The notes under the pieces were generated by a model. It was not told where the DNA came from. It searched no databases and saw nothing but the letters and a program-made list of their open reading frames with translations. The position numbers and the translations under genes were made by a program. Shown piece after piece: positions 17,660 to 27,094 of a stretch of DNA of 64,000 nucleotides; within the stretch, counting starts at the first letter, position 1, and each line of letters begins with the position of its first letter. Origin of the DNA: Gemmatimonadota bacterium (lineage in GTDB: Bacteria; Gemmatimonadota; Gemmatimonadetes; Gemmatimonadales; Gemmatimonadaceae); NCBI GenBank assembly GCA_026387935.1, contig JAPLKU010000003.1:248001-312000 (forward strand), in the 5' to 3' direction.

Positions 17660-18512
17660 TCATCGCACCCATCGTCCCACCCGCGCAACCGCGGTGGGTG
17701 CGTCATTTCTCTGTCGAGCTTCATTCCACGCGGCGCCCACCCAGCCACCGCCCAGCGCAACCCCGGGTGAAAACACGCGAACCCCGCGCCCCGAGAGCAC
17801 TTCGTGTAACAGTCTGAATGTGGCGGGGACCGACTGAAATGGCGAGCCACATCACGCCCGTCGCGTTCGCTGGCGCTTCGAACACCACGGCAATCGTGTC
17901 TCCGGTAGCCGCTATGGTGGCGGGAACCGGCCGGTCTCCCATCGAAACGATCAGAGGAAGACCAAACGTTGCCGTCGTGCTGTTCAGGATCGACACGAAA
18001 AGGCCGGTGTGGCCGTCCGCCCTGCCATGGTACACCACATGCACCGCGCTGGCCGCCGTGCCTGAAGCGATCGCGGGCGCGGGTCTTGAGCAACCGGCGG
18101 GTGCGGGGTCGCCTGCGACCGGCGTGATCGGAGGATCCCACTCGAGGCCGGCATTCGCCGAGCGCGCCAAACGCACCTCGCTCCGGCTGCTGTCCCGGCC
18201 GGTGCGCCAAACGGCGTAGACCGTATCCCCTCGCCCGTGCGCCGCGACGAATGTTCCCACGCACGCGAGTGGGTCGTCGGGCCAGCGTTCCGGCGTCCAC
18301 GACAGTCGCATCGCGGGGGTTCCGCTGTCCAGCAGTACCATCGTCGCCCCCGGGGCGACCGCGCCGGCCACGCGACGGTCGGGTTTCCAGGCGAGCGGCC
18401 CCTCGGGAAGCTCCACGACGCAGGCGCAGGCGGCCAGGAGTGCCCCGGCGGTAACGATGCGCCGTGCGTGCCATGCACGATTCGGACGGTCGGTGTGCTC
18501 TGGCGTGTCCAT
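17660..18512 (-). pseudogene. Lipoprotein with sialidase-like propeller repeats, frameshifted near the C-terminus
   Basis: The N-terminus is a lipoprotein signal, VTAGALLAACACVV, with a lipobox Cys. The body has BNR/sialidase-type strands such as VYAVWRTGRDSSRSEVRLARSANAGLEW and VHVVYHGRADGHTGLFVSI. The main frame ends at 17721 with the un-propeller-like RGCAGRWLGGRRVE. A frame shifted by one reads FSPGVALGGGWVGAAWNEARQ and continues to a stop at 17660, which is the natural continuation. The shift lies in a run of G and C near 17785-17800, so a sequencing or assembly error is also possible. The substrate or ligand is unknown. Confidence 0.65.
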
Positions 18513-18688
18513 CGGTGTGGGCTTCCGTGTGCGCATCGGCGCGGAGTCTAGCGCGTTCACGGCGAAATGCGCTCGAACATCCGGATGGTTGGGTGCCGCC
18601 CCGCAGACTGGTAGATTTCAGGTCTGTGCTGGCGCCCGATGCGCGCAGAGCCCACGACCTCACTTCCCCCAAGTCCAGAGCGCACGTC

Positions 18689-20323
18689 ATGTCTGCTCCG
18701 TCGAACGGAATCCGCCGCCTCGGCCCCGCCATCAATGAGCCCATCCACACCTTTGCTCCGGGCTCGCCGGAGCGTGCAGCGCTCAAGACGCGACTGGCCG
18801 CCATGGAAAAAGAGCGGCCAGAAATTCCCCTCGTCATTGGTGGGCAGGAAATCCGCACAGGCGATATCGCGAAGGCGGTCTCGCCGCACAAACACAAGCA
18901 TGTCACCGCCACCTGGCATAAGGCGCGCGCAAAGGATGTGACCGCCGCCGTGGCTGCCGCCAAAAAAGCGCAGAAGGACTGGGCCTCGTGGCGCTGGGAA
19001 GACCGCGCCGCGGTGATTCTGCGAGCGGCCGAACTGCTCGCCACGTCGCACCGCACCACACTCCTCGCCGCGACCATGCTCGGCCAGTCGAAGACTGCCT
19101 ATCAGGCGGAGATCGACGCCACCTGCGAGTTGATCGACTTTTGGCGCTACAACGTGCAGTTCGCTGGCGAGATCTACGCCGACCAGCCGGCCAACGCGCC
19201 GGGGATGACCAATCAGCTCGACTATCGCGGTCTGGAAGGATTCGTCTATGCCGTGAGTCCGTTCAACTTCACGGCCATCGGCGGCAACCTGCCGACGGCG
19301 GCTGCGCTCATGGGCTGCACGGTGGTCTGGAAGCCGGCCAGCACGGCGATTCTCTCGGCCTGGCACACGATGCAGCTGCTGCGCGAAGCCGGCATGCCGG
19401 ACGGCGTGATCAACTTCGTGCCGGGCAATGCGTCCACCGTCTCCGATGTGGTGCTCACGCACCGCGATTTGGCCGGCATTCACTTCACCGGCAGCACTGC
19501 CGTGTTCAACTCGATGTGGGACACGGTGGGCCGCAATATCGGCTCGTACCGGTCGTATCCGCGCATTGTTGGTGAAACGGGCGGCAAGGATTTCATCGTT
19601 GCGCACCCTTCGGCGGATCCGGTCGCGCTGGCCGTCGCTATCGTCCGCGGCGGATTCGAGTATCAGGGGCAGAAGTGTTCGGCGGCGAGCCGCGTGTACG
19701 TGCCCAAGTCACTCTGGAAGGAAGTGAGCGAGCGCGTCGCGGCGATGGTGGCCGAGATCAAGATGGGCGACGTGTCCGACTTCAGGAATTTCATGGGTGC
19801 GGTGATCGACCAGAAGGCGTTTGATCGCATCAGCGGCTACCTCGCCGACGCGAAGAAGAACGCCAAGATCATCTGCGGCGGCGGCGCGAACGGCACCACC
19901 GGCTGGTTCATCGAACCAACGCTGATCCAGACGAAGGATCCGTCCTATCGCCTGATGTGCGAAGAAATCTTTGGCCCCGTCGTCACGGTACACGTGTACG
20001 ATGACGACAAGTGGTCGGAGATTCTGAAAATTGTGGACACCACGTCGCCGTACGCGCTCACGGGCGCGGTATTCTCGCGCGACCGCGCGGCGGTGGCCGA
20101 AGCGCATACGGCCCTGCGGAACGCGGCCGGCAACTTCTATGTGAATGACAAGCCGACAGGCGCCGTGGTAGGGCAGCAGCCGTTCGGCGGCGCACGCGCC
20201 TCCGGCACCAACGACAAGGCCGGCTCGAAGATGAACCTGCTGCGCTGGGTGAGCGCGCGCACGATTAAGGAAACGTTCGTCCCGGCGACCGACTATCGGT
20301 ATCCGTTTATGGAAGCTCGATAA
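18689..20323 (+). CDS. pruA: 1-pyrroline-5-carboxylate dehydrogenase (glutamate gamma-semialdehyde dehydrogenase)
   Basis: 544 residues, the size of the single-domain P5C dehydrogenase class. The nucleophile is Cys330 in FEYQGQKCSAASR, the general-base Glu lies in VGETGGKDF, and the C-terminal NFYVNDKPTGAVVGQQPFGG segment is diagnostic for this subgroup of aldehyde dehydrogenases. It oxidises glutamate semialdehyde to glutamate in proline breakdown. I start at the ATG at 18689 because homologous sequence (INEPIHTFAPGSPER) begins soon after; the frame is open upstream without sense. No proline dehydrogenase gene is adjacent. PhzF follows after 8 bp. Confidence 0.9.
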   Translation: MSAPSNGIRRLGPAINEPIHTFAPGSPERAALKTRLAAMEKERPEIPLVIGGQEIRTGDIAKAVSPHKHKHVTATWHKARAKDVTAAVAAAKKAQKDWASWRWEDRAAVILRAAELLATSHRTTLLAATMLGQSKTAYQAEIDATCELIDFWRYNVQFAGEIYADQPANAPGMTNQLDYRGLEGFVYAVSPFNFTAIGGNLPTAAALMGCTVVWKPASTAILSAWHTMQLLREAGMPDGVINFVPGNASTVSDVVLTHRDLAGIHFTGSTAVFNSMWDTVGRNIGSYRSYPRIVGETGGKDFIVAHPSADPVALAVAIVRGGFEYQGQKCSAASRVYVPKSLWKEVSERVAAMVAEIKMGDVSDFRNFMGAVIDQKAFDRISGYLADAKKNAKIICGGGANGTTGWFIEPTLIQTKDPSYRLMCEEIFGPVVTVHVYDDDKWSEILKIVDTTSPYALTGAVFSRDRAAVAEAHTALRNAAGNFYVNDKPTGAVVGQQPFGGARASGTNDKAGSKMNLLRWVSARTIKETFVPATDYRYPFMEAR

Positions 20324-20331
20324 AGGAAGAG

Positions 20332-21237
20332 ATGCCTGAGTTTCGCTACATCACGCTCGACGTTTTTACCGATCGTCCGTTTGGCGGGAACCAGCTCGCG
20401 GTGTTTCTGGACGCGAGCGGGATTCCAGAGGCGCAGTTGATTGAAATCACCCGGGAGTTCAACTTCTCGGAAGTGACGTTCTGCTATCCGCCGGCTGATC
20501 CGGCGCACGAAGCGCGCGTCCGGATTTTCACGCCCGGTCGTGAGATCCCCTTCGCCGGCCATCCCACGGTCGGTACCGCCATCGCGCTGCACGCCAAGCG
20601 CGCGCAGGGATCGCTTGATTCGAAGCTGGTGCTCGAAGAGGGCGTCGGCCCAATTACGGTGTTGGTGCGCGCGGATACTCCGGCCCCATTTGCGCAGTTT
20701 ACCGTCGCCAAACTCCCCGAGATTGGCCCGCCGGTGCCGACGCGCAACACGCTCGCGGACATTCTTTCGATCGAGTCCGAGGACATTGTCAGCGGATCGA
20801 GTGCCCCGCAGGCCGTTTCGTGCGGCCTCCCCTTCGTGATGGTCTGTGTGAAATCACTGAAGGTGCTGGCCGCCGCGCGCGTGCGCGTGGACAAATGGGA
20901 AACGACGATGAAGAGCTCGTGGGCGCCGGACCTCTTTGTCTTTGCCGCCGATCCCGACCGTGGACCAACGCACTACCGGGCGCGCTGCTTTGTGCCAAGC
21001 GAGACCATCATCGAAGATCCGGCGACGGGTTCCGCCAATGCGAACTTCGCCGGATTCCTGGCCGCGCGGTCGCCGGAACGAAATGGTACGCTGAGCTGGA
21101 CGGTGACGCAGGGCGTCGAGATGGGGCGACCGAGCCGAATCGACATCGAAGCCGACAAGGTGGACGGGGCGGTCACCTCGATTCGTGTGGGCGGCCGGGC
21201 GGTGTTCGTGATGGAAGGGACGATCACGCTGCCGTAG
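20332..21237 (+). CDS. PhzF-family isomerase/epimerase
   Basis: 301 residues with the two-domain diaminopimelate-epimerase-like fold. LDVFTDRPFGGNQLAVFLD opens the first domain, REFNFSEVTFCYPP contains the catalytic Glu of PhzF proteins, and IPFAGHPTVGTA plus EDPATGSANANFAG are the family's signature loops. Apart from true phenazine PhzF, most members have no known substrate. AAGGAAGAG lies directly before the ATG, and the gene follows pruA by 8 bp, so they are likely co-transcribed. A link to amino-acid catabolism is plausible but unproven. Confidence 0.9.
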   Translation: MPEFRYITLDVFTDRPFGGNQLAVFLDASGIPEAQLIEITREFNFSEVTFCYPPADPAHEARVRIFTPGREIPFAGHPTVGTAIALHAKRAQGSLDSKLVLEEGVGPITVLVRADTPAPFAQFTVAKLPEIGPPVPTRNTLADILSIESEDIVSGSSAPQAVSCGLPFVMVCVKSLKVLAAARVRVDKWETTMKSSWAPDLFVFAADPDRGPTHYRARCFVPSETIIEDPATGSANANFAGFLAARSPERNGTLSWTVTQGVEMGRPSRIDIEADKVDGAVTSIRVGGRAVFVMEGTITLP

Positions 21238-21303
21238 CGCTGCCCTAGCGCGGTAAGCGTCGCCTGCACCACAATACCGCCGGCTACGTCGGCGGCAGGT
21301 CCT

Positions 21304-21336
21304 GGCGGTCGATCGCAGAGGTGGTGATCGACCGCC
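21304..21336. terminator. Hairpin between convergent genes
   Basis: Perfect 11-base arms (ggcggtcgatc and its complement) enclose an 11-base loop between the phzF stop and the end of the broken diguanylate cyclase gene. No T-run follows, so terminator function is only suggested by position. Confidence 0.4.
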
Positions 21337-21353
21337 GGCCCGGCAACTGCCCA

Positions 21354-22574
21354 TCAAACGCGCGGAGCCCCGGCTCCCAGAGCTGTCCGGTCACGGCCAT
21401 TCCGCTTTGCGACGTGTAGCGCCTCGTTGGCGCGGGCAATGAGTGTCGCCGCGACCTGGTCGTTCATCGCTTCCGCCGAGGCGATGCCGATGCTGATACC
21501 GATCTCCCGCTGGCCGCCCAGGCTCGCGAACGGCTTGCTGCGGAATGCCGCCTGCACGCGATCGGAAAGAATCTGCGCGCCCGCCGCATTCGTATCCGGC
21601 GCCAAAATCTCGAACTCCTCGCCGCCCATGCGCGCCCATCTCACGCAACACTTCGTCGCCGGTGAGATGGCCGTATTCGTCGTTGATGCGCTTGAAGTGA
21701 TCCACGTCAATCGCCAGCACTGAAATCGGATGGTGTCCGCGCACGGCGCGTGACACTTCGCGCGAGCAGAGCTGGTCAAAGCCGCGCCGGTTGAAACAGC
21801 CGGACAGTGGATCGGTGAGCACGATGGACTGCAGTCGCACCCGCATCGCGTTGTACGAGCGACCAAGCATCGTGATCGGGTCCGGCATCCGGTCGAGCGA
21901 CTCGTCATACGTCCCGGCGAAATCACCCTCCTGTGCGCGCTCGAAGAGCTGTAGCACGCGATCCAGCCGCCCCGCCACCTGCCCATGCAAACCGCCAAGC
22001 AGCAGCGCGCCGAGCAGGAAGATCACGAGATTCCAAAACTGTTCGGCCGGCGCGTCCAACGCGCCGCTCGTCGTGGCCAGCACCACGAGCGTCATATACC
22101 CGATCGCCGCGGACATCACACTCACCACGGTCGCACGCAGGCCGAAATAGAGCCGCGTGAACTGGATGATGAAAATGCAGAGAATGAGCCCGCGCGCGTA
22201 TTCCGTTGGCGGCGTGGCGGCGAGGAGCACGGTAAAGATCAGCGCATAGTCCGCAACCAACACGGTGAGCAGCGTCCGCTGCCGCGCTTCGCCCGACTTG
22301 GCGATGCGCATCATCACGATCTCGTTGAACACCAGGTACACCGCCGCCGCCGCGGCGGCCACCATCAACGACTTCGTGACTCCGAATGACTGCGCCAACA
22401 CCGACCGTGCGCCAATCAGTCAAGCCATTTAAGGCTGAGCGCAATGAAGCCAACGAGCCCCGCAAACAAACGGCGGAACTTCCCCTGCCACAGGAGAATT
22501 TCCGCATTTGAGATTTGGGCGCCGAACGGGAATTGGTCTGGCAAGTTTTCGGCGGTCAGCGGGGAAGAAATGGA
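21354..22574 (-). pseudogene. Membrane-bound diguanylate cyclase, broken in the GGDEF domain and near the N-terminus
   Basis: Six hydrophobic segments (from VAAAAAAVYLVFNEIVM to LVIFLLGALLLGGL) are followed by a HAMP-like linker and a GGDEF domain: TDPLSGCFNRRGFDQLC and VDHFKRINDEYGHLTGDEV. Right after GDEVLREMGA the frame is lost. The next base frame continues as ARMGGEEFEILAPD and then GISIGIASAEAMN to the stop at 21354. Besides the frameshift, some 13-15 codons between the two motifs are missing, so this is a deletion and not a simple indel. Upstream of the GTG at 22401, another frame carries ILLWQGKFRRLFAGLVGFIALSLKWLD, apparently the lost first part. It cannot make an intact cyclase. Confidence 0.8.
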
Positions 22575-22719
22575 CTAGTGAAAGGAGGCGCTTTCTAGCA
22601 GAAGCACAAGACCCTTTGCCACCGTCGCATTCCGTGACACTCGCCGCCGGCGAATTGCATTTGTGCCGTACGTCACAGCATCGGTGCATACCGTTGCTAC
22701 CGATGGTGGTAGAACTTCC

Positions 22720-25155
22720 TTAGAACTTTGCGTCCAGATGCAGGTCGAGCCGCCACTGCTTCGCCGGCCAGAGCCCGCGGGCCAAATCGATTCGGAACAG
22801 GCCGTCCAAGAATGACTCGCCAATGCCGACGCCGGCGAGTGGGCGGCCGGGGTTGCTCCAGTTCTCCCGCTTCCCGGCCCAGCCGAGGTCACCGAACAGC
22901 ACCGTGCGCGCTCCGGTATTTCGGTTGCCGATTTCGCCGCGCACGAGCCAGAACGCCTCGCCGCTTGCCGTCAGCGCCGTCTGGCCGCGCACACTCTGCA
23001 AGCCACCGAGATAGAAGCGACGCTGAACGGGCACGCCGCCAGCCGCCGCACCGCCACTCAACGTGAGCGCCGTCGCCACCGGGCCTGCCGGCATCGTGAA
23101 GGTCATGTCGAACAATCCGCGCGCGTAGGTTGAATCTCCGGTCGCCGCCTCAATGCGAAAATCCGTCATGAAGCGGAAGCCGTCTGGATTAATGCCCCAC
23201 TGGGGCCGCATGCGCAGCGAACCACCGGCGAGCGTCACACGACTGCCCATCGGATTCGCAATGAAACGCGGATCACCACCGCCACCAAAGAGCGTCCATC
23301 GCGAATGCAGTGAATCGCCCCACTGCTGCTCACCGAACACGCGCCACTCGAGCGCCCCCGCGACCAACGGCATGCCGGTCACTTCACCGCCCCACGAGCG
23401 GTAGTACGCACCTTCGTCACGCGCATAAAGCAATGACGAGAGTGACGCGCCGAAGGAGAGTGGATTACCCCAATCGTCAGACGCTTGCAACCGACGGTAG
23501 ACCGCGCCACGAATCGTGGTGCGCCCATTCGACCGCCAGAGCGCGGCTTCGGCATTGAGCTGTTTGTCCGCGTACGATCCGCGAACACCGAGCGACGCGG
23601 AGTAGCCCTTGCCGAGGGCACTCGTCGCGGTGATCCCCGTGGAGAGACCTTCCACGCGATTGTACCGCGTCTGCGCGAGGCCGTACTCCAGCGTCGGAAT
23701 TTGCGGGCCCCAACCGGGCTGCAATCCGAAGGTCAGCGCCTTCATCAGGGCTTCGCGTTCGCTCGTGCCGAAGAGTTCGTCGTTGGCGTCAAAAATGGAC
23801 TTCGGCAAATCGGGCGAGTTGGCGAGCTTCGCCGAATCGCAGGGGACCTGCACGGTCATCCGCAGTGCGCCGTTCGCGCGGGTCCGGTACGTCGTGCGGG
23901 TGCCGGTCGTGGCGCACTGGCGCTCGCGCTCGTCGACGATCTCCTTCGCCCGCTCGCGACGCGCCTGGCGCACGAGCGAGTCGCGTTTGACCGAGTCCAC
24001 ACCGGCCGTTCTCAGGCTGTCGCGCAGCGCGACGATTTTGTTTCGCTCGAGTGGCGGCATGGGCGGCACGGAGTCGGTGCCGTTCACGCTCTCATAGCTG
24101 AACCGTTGCTCGAACGTCACCGGCACGCGCATGAAGCTGATTTGCGCGAACCCTTCCACCGCCTGCGTGCGCGGCAGCCAAAAACGCTGGTTGTAGAGGC
24201 CGTATTCCACCGTGATGGCGGAGATGTCGGCCTTCATCGGCGTCATCAATGCCTTGGTCCACGCCGGCGGCCCGTCATCGCGGCTGCGACCGTTTGGCCG
24301 CGCCAGCTCACCAGTCGCCAGTGTGTCGGTCCGCCGGCGCTTGCTCTCTTCGGTCGCAACGGTCCAGATGTCCATCTGCGTGCTCATCCGGTACACGGCG
24401 CGCACGAGCTGGGCGGTGCGAACGTCAAACCAGAACGAACCCACGGTCACATTCCATTTCGGTTCGCGCGCGGCAATGCGCAGCTCACGCAGCGTGAGCA
24501 TCGTCTTGTCCGGCAGCGTCATCGTCACCGAGTCGCCCGTCTCGTACGTGTAGTACGCCTCGGCGCCCTTCGCGATGGGATGCACCAGTTCGCGCTCGTC
24601 CACTTCCGCACGCGCCAGTCCGCTGCCCACCCAGAGATTGTCGCGCCCCGGGTAGTACGGCACCGGCGACATGTCGCTCACGTTCACGTTTGCGTCGTTG
24701 TCCCCGTTTTTGGTGATGGGCGCGACGCTCCGATTGCCCGTCACTTCGACCAACGCACCATTCTTGCGCGACCAGCGTACCCGCGACGCGTCTTCATGGC
24801 GGAAGGCGAGGCGCTCACGGCCCAGAAGCTTCACGCCGAGGCCCACGGAGACGCGCTCGTAGGCCTTGGCGTCGTACGCAACCAGCGAGGTGTCCTGGCG
24901 CATGCGCGCCACGCGGGCACGCTCGAGCAACTCTTTTGCCGCCGGATCGCGAAACGCGGTCGCCAGATGGGCGGGCGTCACATCGATGTGCCGCGGAACT
25001 CGGCGACGACTGTTGGTGTCTTCGCGCACCTCCTCCATTACCGCCTCGACACGGGCGGCGCGGAGCTTCGCGGAATCAACCGATTGCTTTCCGATGCCGA
25101 TCGTCACCTGACCCTGCAGGGCAAGCACGGCGGGAAGCACGAGAAGCAGCGACAT
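22720..25155 (-). CDS. Outer-membrane beta-barrel protein, function unknown
   Basis: 811 residues with a signal peptide (LLLVLPAVLALQG). The first 450 residues are soluble-looking, with strand-rich stretches such as WNVTVGSFWFDVRTAQLVRAVYRM. From about residue 480 alternating hydrophobic strands appear (SASLGVRGSYADKQLNAEAALWR, TTIRGAVYRRL), then FYLGGLQSVRGQTALTASGEAFWLVRGEIG, which resembles the last strands of Omp85/surface-antigen barrels, and the final residue is Phe in LDLHLDAKF. A role in the outer membrane is likely, but cargo or partner is not readable. It is divergent from the PLP decarboxylase, with 117 bp between starts. Confidence 0.75.
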   Translation of the reverse strand: MSLLLVLPAVLALQGQVTIGIGKQSVDSAKLRAARVEAVMEEVREDTNSRRRVPRHIDVTPAHLATAFRDPAAKELLERARVARMRQDTSLVAYDAKAYERVSVGLGVKLLGRERLAFRHEDASRVRWSRKNGALVEVTGNRSVAPITKNGDNDANVNVSDMSPVPYYPGRDNLWVGSGLARAEVDERELVHPIAKGAEAYYTYETGDSVTMTLPDKTMLTLRELRIAAREPKWNVTVGSFWFDVRTAQLVRAVYRMSTQMDIWTVATEESKRRRTDTLATGELARPNGRSRDDGPPAWTKALMTPMKADISAITVEYGLYNQRFWLPRTQAVEGFAQISFMRVPVTFEQRFSYESVNGTDSVPPMPPLERNKIVALRDSLRTAGVDSVKRDSLVRQARRERAKEIVDERERQCATTGTRTTYRTRANGALRMTVQVPCDSAKLANSPDLPKSIFDANDELFGTSEREALMKALTFGLQPGWGPQIPTLEYGLAQTRYNRVEGLSTGITATSALGKGYSASLGVRGSYADKQLNAEAALWRSNGRTTIRGAVYRRLQASDDWGNPLSFGASLSSLLYARDEGAYYRSWGGEVTGMPLVAGALEWRVFGEQQWGDSLHSRWTLFGGGGDPRFIANPMGSRVTLAGGSLRMRPQWGINPDGFRFMTDFRIEAATGDSTYARGLFDMTFTMPAGPVATALTLSGGAAAGGVPVQRRFYLGGLQSVRGQTALTASGEAFWLVRGEIGNRNTGARTVLFGDLGWAGKRENWSNPGRPLAGVGIGESFLDGLFRIDLARGLWPAKQWRLDLHLDAKF

Positions 25156-25272
25156 GGGGGGGATCAGCAGGCTGAAGTGGTGTTCTCGCGTGTCCGAAGT
25201 ATACGTTGGAGCGAGCCCAGCGGTTTCGTAGTGTGTTTGTTTGGATACGTACACCGGCCCCTGCCCCCCCCC

Positions 25273-26742
25273 GTGCCAAAAAACCCGCCCACTTCCATCG
25301 ACACCGGCGATTTCCCGCCCGAGGAGTTCCAGCTCCGCGCCAACGAGCTCGTCAAATGGATCGCCGACTACCTCGGCCACCCCGAGCGCTATCCGGTGCT
25401 GCCGCCCCTCGTGCCAGGCGAAACACGGGCCGCGCTTCCAGCATCGCCGCCCGACGAAGGCGAGGGACTGCGCACGATTCTCGACGGGTTCGAACGCGAC
25501 ATCGTGCCGCGCCTCACGCATTGGAACCACCCGGGTTTCCTTGCCTACTTCGCGAATACCGCCAGCGTTCCCGGCATACTCGGCGAGTTGCTCGCCACAG
25601 CGCTGAACACCAACGCCATGCTCTGGCGGACGGGTCCGGCTGCTGCCGAGCTCGAACAACTCACCACCGACTGGGTGCGTCAGCTCATCGGCTTGCAGCC
25701 AGGCTGGTTCGGCATCATCACCGACCTTGCGTCCACGTCGACGCTCTACGCACTCGCGGCGGCACGCGAGTCTGATCCCACGCTCGAGATTCGCCGCAAG
25801 GGACTCGCCGGCCGAAATCTTCCGGCCCTCCGCGTCTATTGCTCAGATCAGGCGCATACGTCGGTGCACAAGGCCGCGATCACGCTCGGCATCGGTTCCG
25901 ACAACGTGGTGAATGTCGAGTCCGACGCGGAGTTCCGGATGAGACCTGATGCACTCGAGCGGGCAATCGCAACCGATCGCGCGGCAGGCCATCGCCCGAT
26001 TGCCATTGTCGGCGTGCTCGGCACGACGAGCACCACGAGTGTCGATCCCCTCGACGCGATTGCCGACATCGCCGCGCGCGAAAAGCTCTGGTTTCATGTG
26101 GACGCCGCGTACGCGGGCGTCGCGGGCGCTGTTCCGGAAATGCGTCACCACTTTGCCGGTGTCGATCGCGCCGACTCGCTCGTGATCAACCCGCACAAAT
26201 GGCTGTTCACACCAATGGACTGTTCGGTGCTGCTCATCAAGCGCCCAGACATCCTGAAGCGCGCCTTCTCGCTCGTCGCGTCGTATCTCGAAACCGCCGA
26301 GCAGGACAGCGTCGTCAACTATATGGATTACGGGTTCCAGCTCGGGCACCGCTTCCGGGCGCTCAAACTCTGGATGGTCATCCGGGCCTTTGGCGCGCGC
26401 GGCATTGCCGATCGCATTCGTCACCACTGCGCTCTGGCCACGGAGTTCGCCGATTGGGTTCGCGCCGAACCGGGCTGGACGGTCGAGGCGCCGCACCCGT
26501 TTTCCGTGGTCTGTTTCCGCCATGATGCTCCCGGAACGCTCGAAGAATCGAACGCGCATAACAGCCGTATCATGGACCGGGTGAACGCGTCGGGGGAGGT
26601 TTTCCTCTCCCATACCGTGCTCAAGGGTCGGTACGTGATTCGGGTGGCCATCGGGAACCTTCGCACCGAACGGAGTCACCTCGAACGGGCCTGGCAGCTG
26701 CTGCGCACCGCGGCGGGAACGCCGGAACCGGCGGCGGATTAA
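25273..26742 (+). CDS. PLP-dependent group II amino-acid decarboxylase (aromatic-L-amino-acid decarboxylase-like)
   Basis: 489 residues from a GTG start. HWNHPGFLAYFANTASVPGILGE and LWRTGPAAAELEQLTTDWVRQL are typical of the N-terminal substrate-binding part. FHVDAAYAG holds the Asp277 that pairs with the PLP ring nitrogen, and NPHKWLFTPMDCS holds Lys309 that binds PLP. The family decarboxylates DOPA, tryptophan, tyrosine or related substrates, and some members are aldehyde synthases, so the substrate is left open. GTG at 25273 is the first start that fits the family N-terminus; no Shine-Dalgarno sequence is evident in the C-rich run before it. Confidence 0.9.
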   Translation: MPKNPPTSIDTGDFPPEEFQLRANELVKWIADYLGHPERYPVLPPLVPGETRAALPASPPDEGEGLRTILDGFERDIVPRLTHWNHPGFLAYFANTASVPGILGELLATALNTNAMLWRTGPAAAELEQLTTDWVRQLIGLQPGWFGIITDLASTSTLYALAAARESDPTLEIRRKGLAGRNLPALRVYCSDQAHTSVHKAAITLGIGSDNVVNVESDAEFRMRPDALERAIATDRAAGHRPIAIVGVLGTTSTTSVDPLDAIADIAAREKLWFHVDAAYAGVAGAVPEMRHHFAGVDRADSLVINPHKWLFTPMDCSVLLIKRPDILKRAFSLVASYLETAEQDSVVNYMDYGFQLGHRFRALKLWMVIRAFGARGIADRIRHHCALATEFADWVRAEPGWTVEAPHPFSVVCFRHDAPGTLEESNAHNSRIMDRVNASGEVFLSHTVLKGRYVIRVAIGNLRTERSHLERAWQLLRTAAGTPEPAAD

Positions 26743-27038
26743 CGCTGGCGTCCCCGGTGCGTCAGACGGGTGCACGGGACGACGTCACCCGCGCCTACGC
26801 ACCTTGTACGGCCCGTGTACGGCAAGCTCCTTCTTACTCCGTTGCGGTACTGCGGATGAAGCTCCTTAGGTTGTCGACTGTCGTCGTTCGACGCGGTTGA
26901 CCCTGTGGTCGCCACGTTCAGCGCGTCCCAACGCATGCCCGGTGCAGCGTTTCCGGACAGCATCAAGCTGAGCGACGCACATAAGCCGAATCATCCGCCT
27001 CGTACACCGTAGTCCTGCAACGGGGGAGGCGGGAAAAC
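26743..27038. other. Gap without a recognisable gene
   Basis: About 300 bp between the decarboxylase stop and the RND terminator. I found no open frame with family features, no tRNA, and no convincing promoter; the only visible pattern is a repeated ttgtacgg/tgtacggc near 26807-26825. Confidence 0.4.
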
Positions 27039-27071
27039 AAAACGGGGAGCGCCCAACACGCTCCCCGTTTT
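27039..27071 (-). terminator. Terminator of the efflux operon
   Basis: A perfect 13-base inverted repeat (aaaacggggagcg and its complement) with a 7-base loop, 24 bp past the RND gene stop. On the minus strand it is followed by TTTTGTTTT, giving a classical intrinsic terminator. The arms also end in T on the plus strand, so it may work in both directions. Confidence 0.9.
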
Positions 27072-27094
27072 GCCTTTCCGGTACTTCCGTTCGG

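Noticed and set aside
17599-19077. Minus-strand extension of the receiver protein by 490 codons
   Set aside because: The extension runs antisense to pruA and through another frame of the propeller lipoprotein; the receiver domain begins exactly at the ATG at 17598.
23485-25272. Very long open plus-strand frame upstream of the PLP decarboxylase
   Set aside because: It is the antisense of the outer-membrane barrel gene, rich in Arg and His as expected for GC-rich shadow frames; only the part from 25273 shows family motifs.
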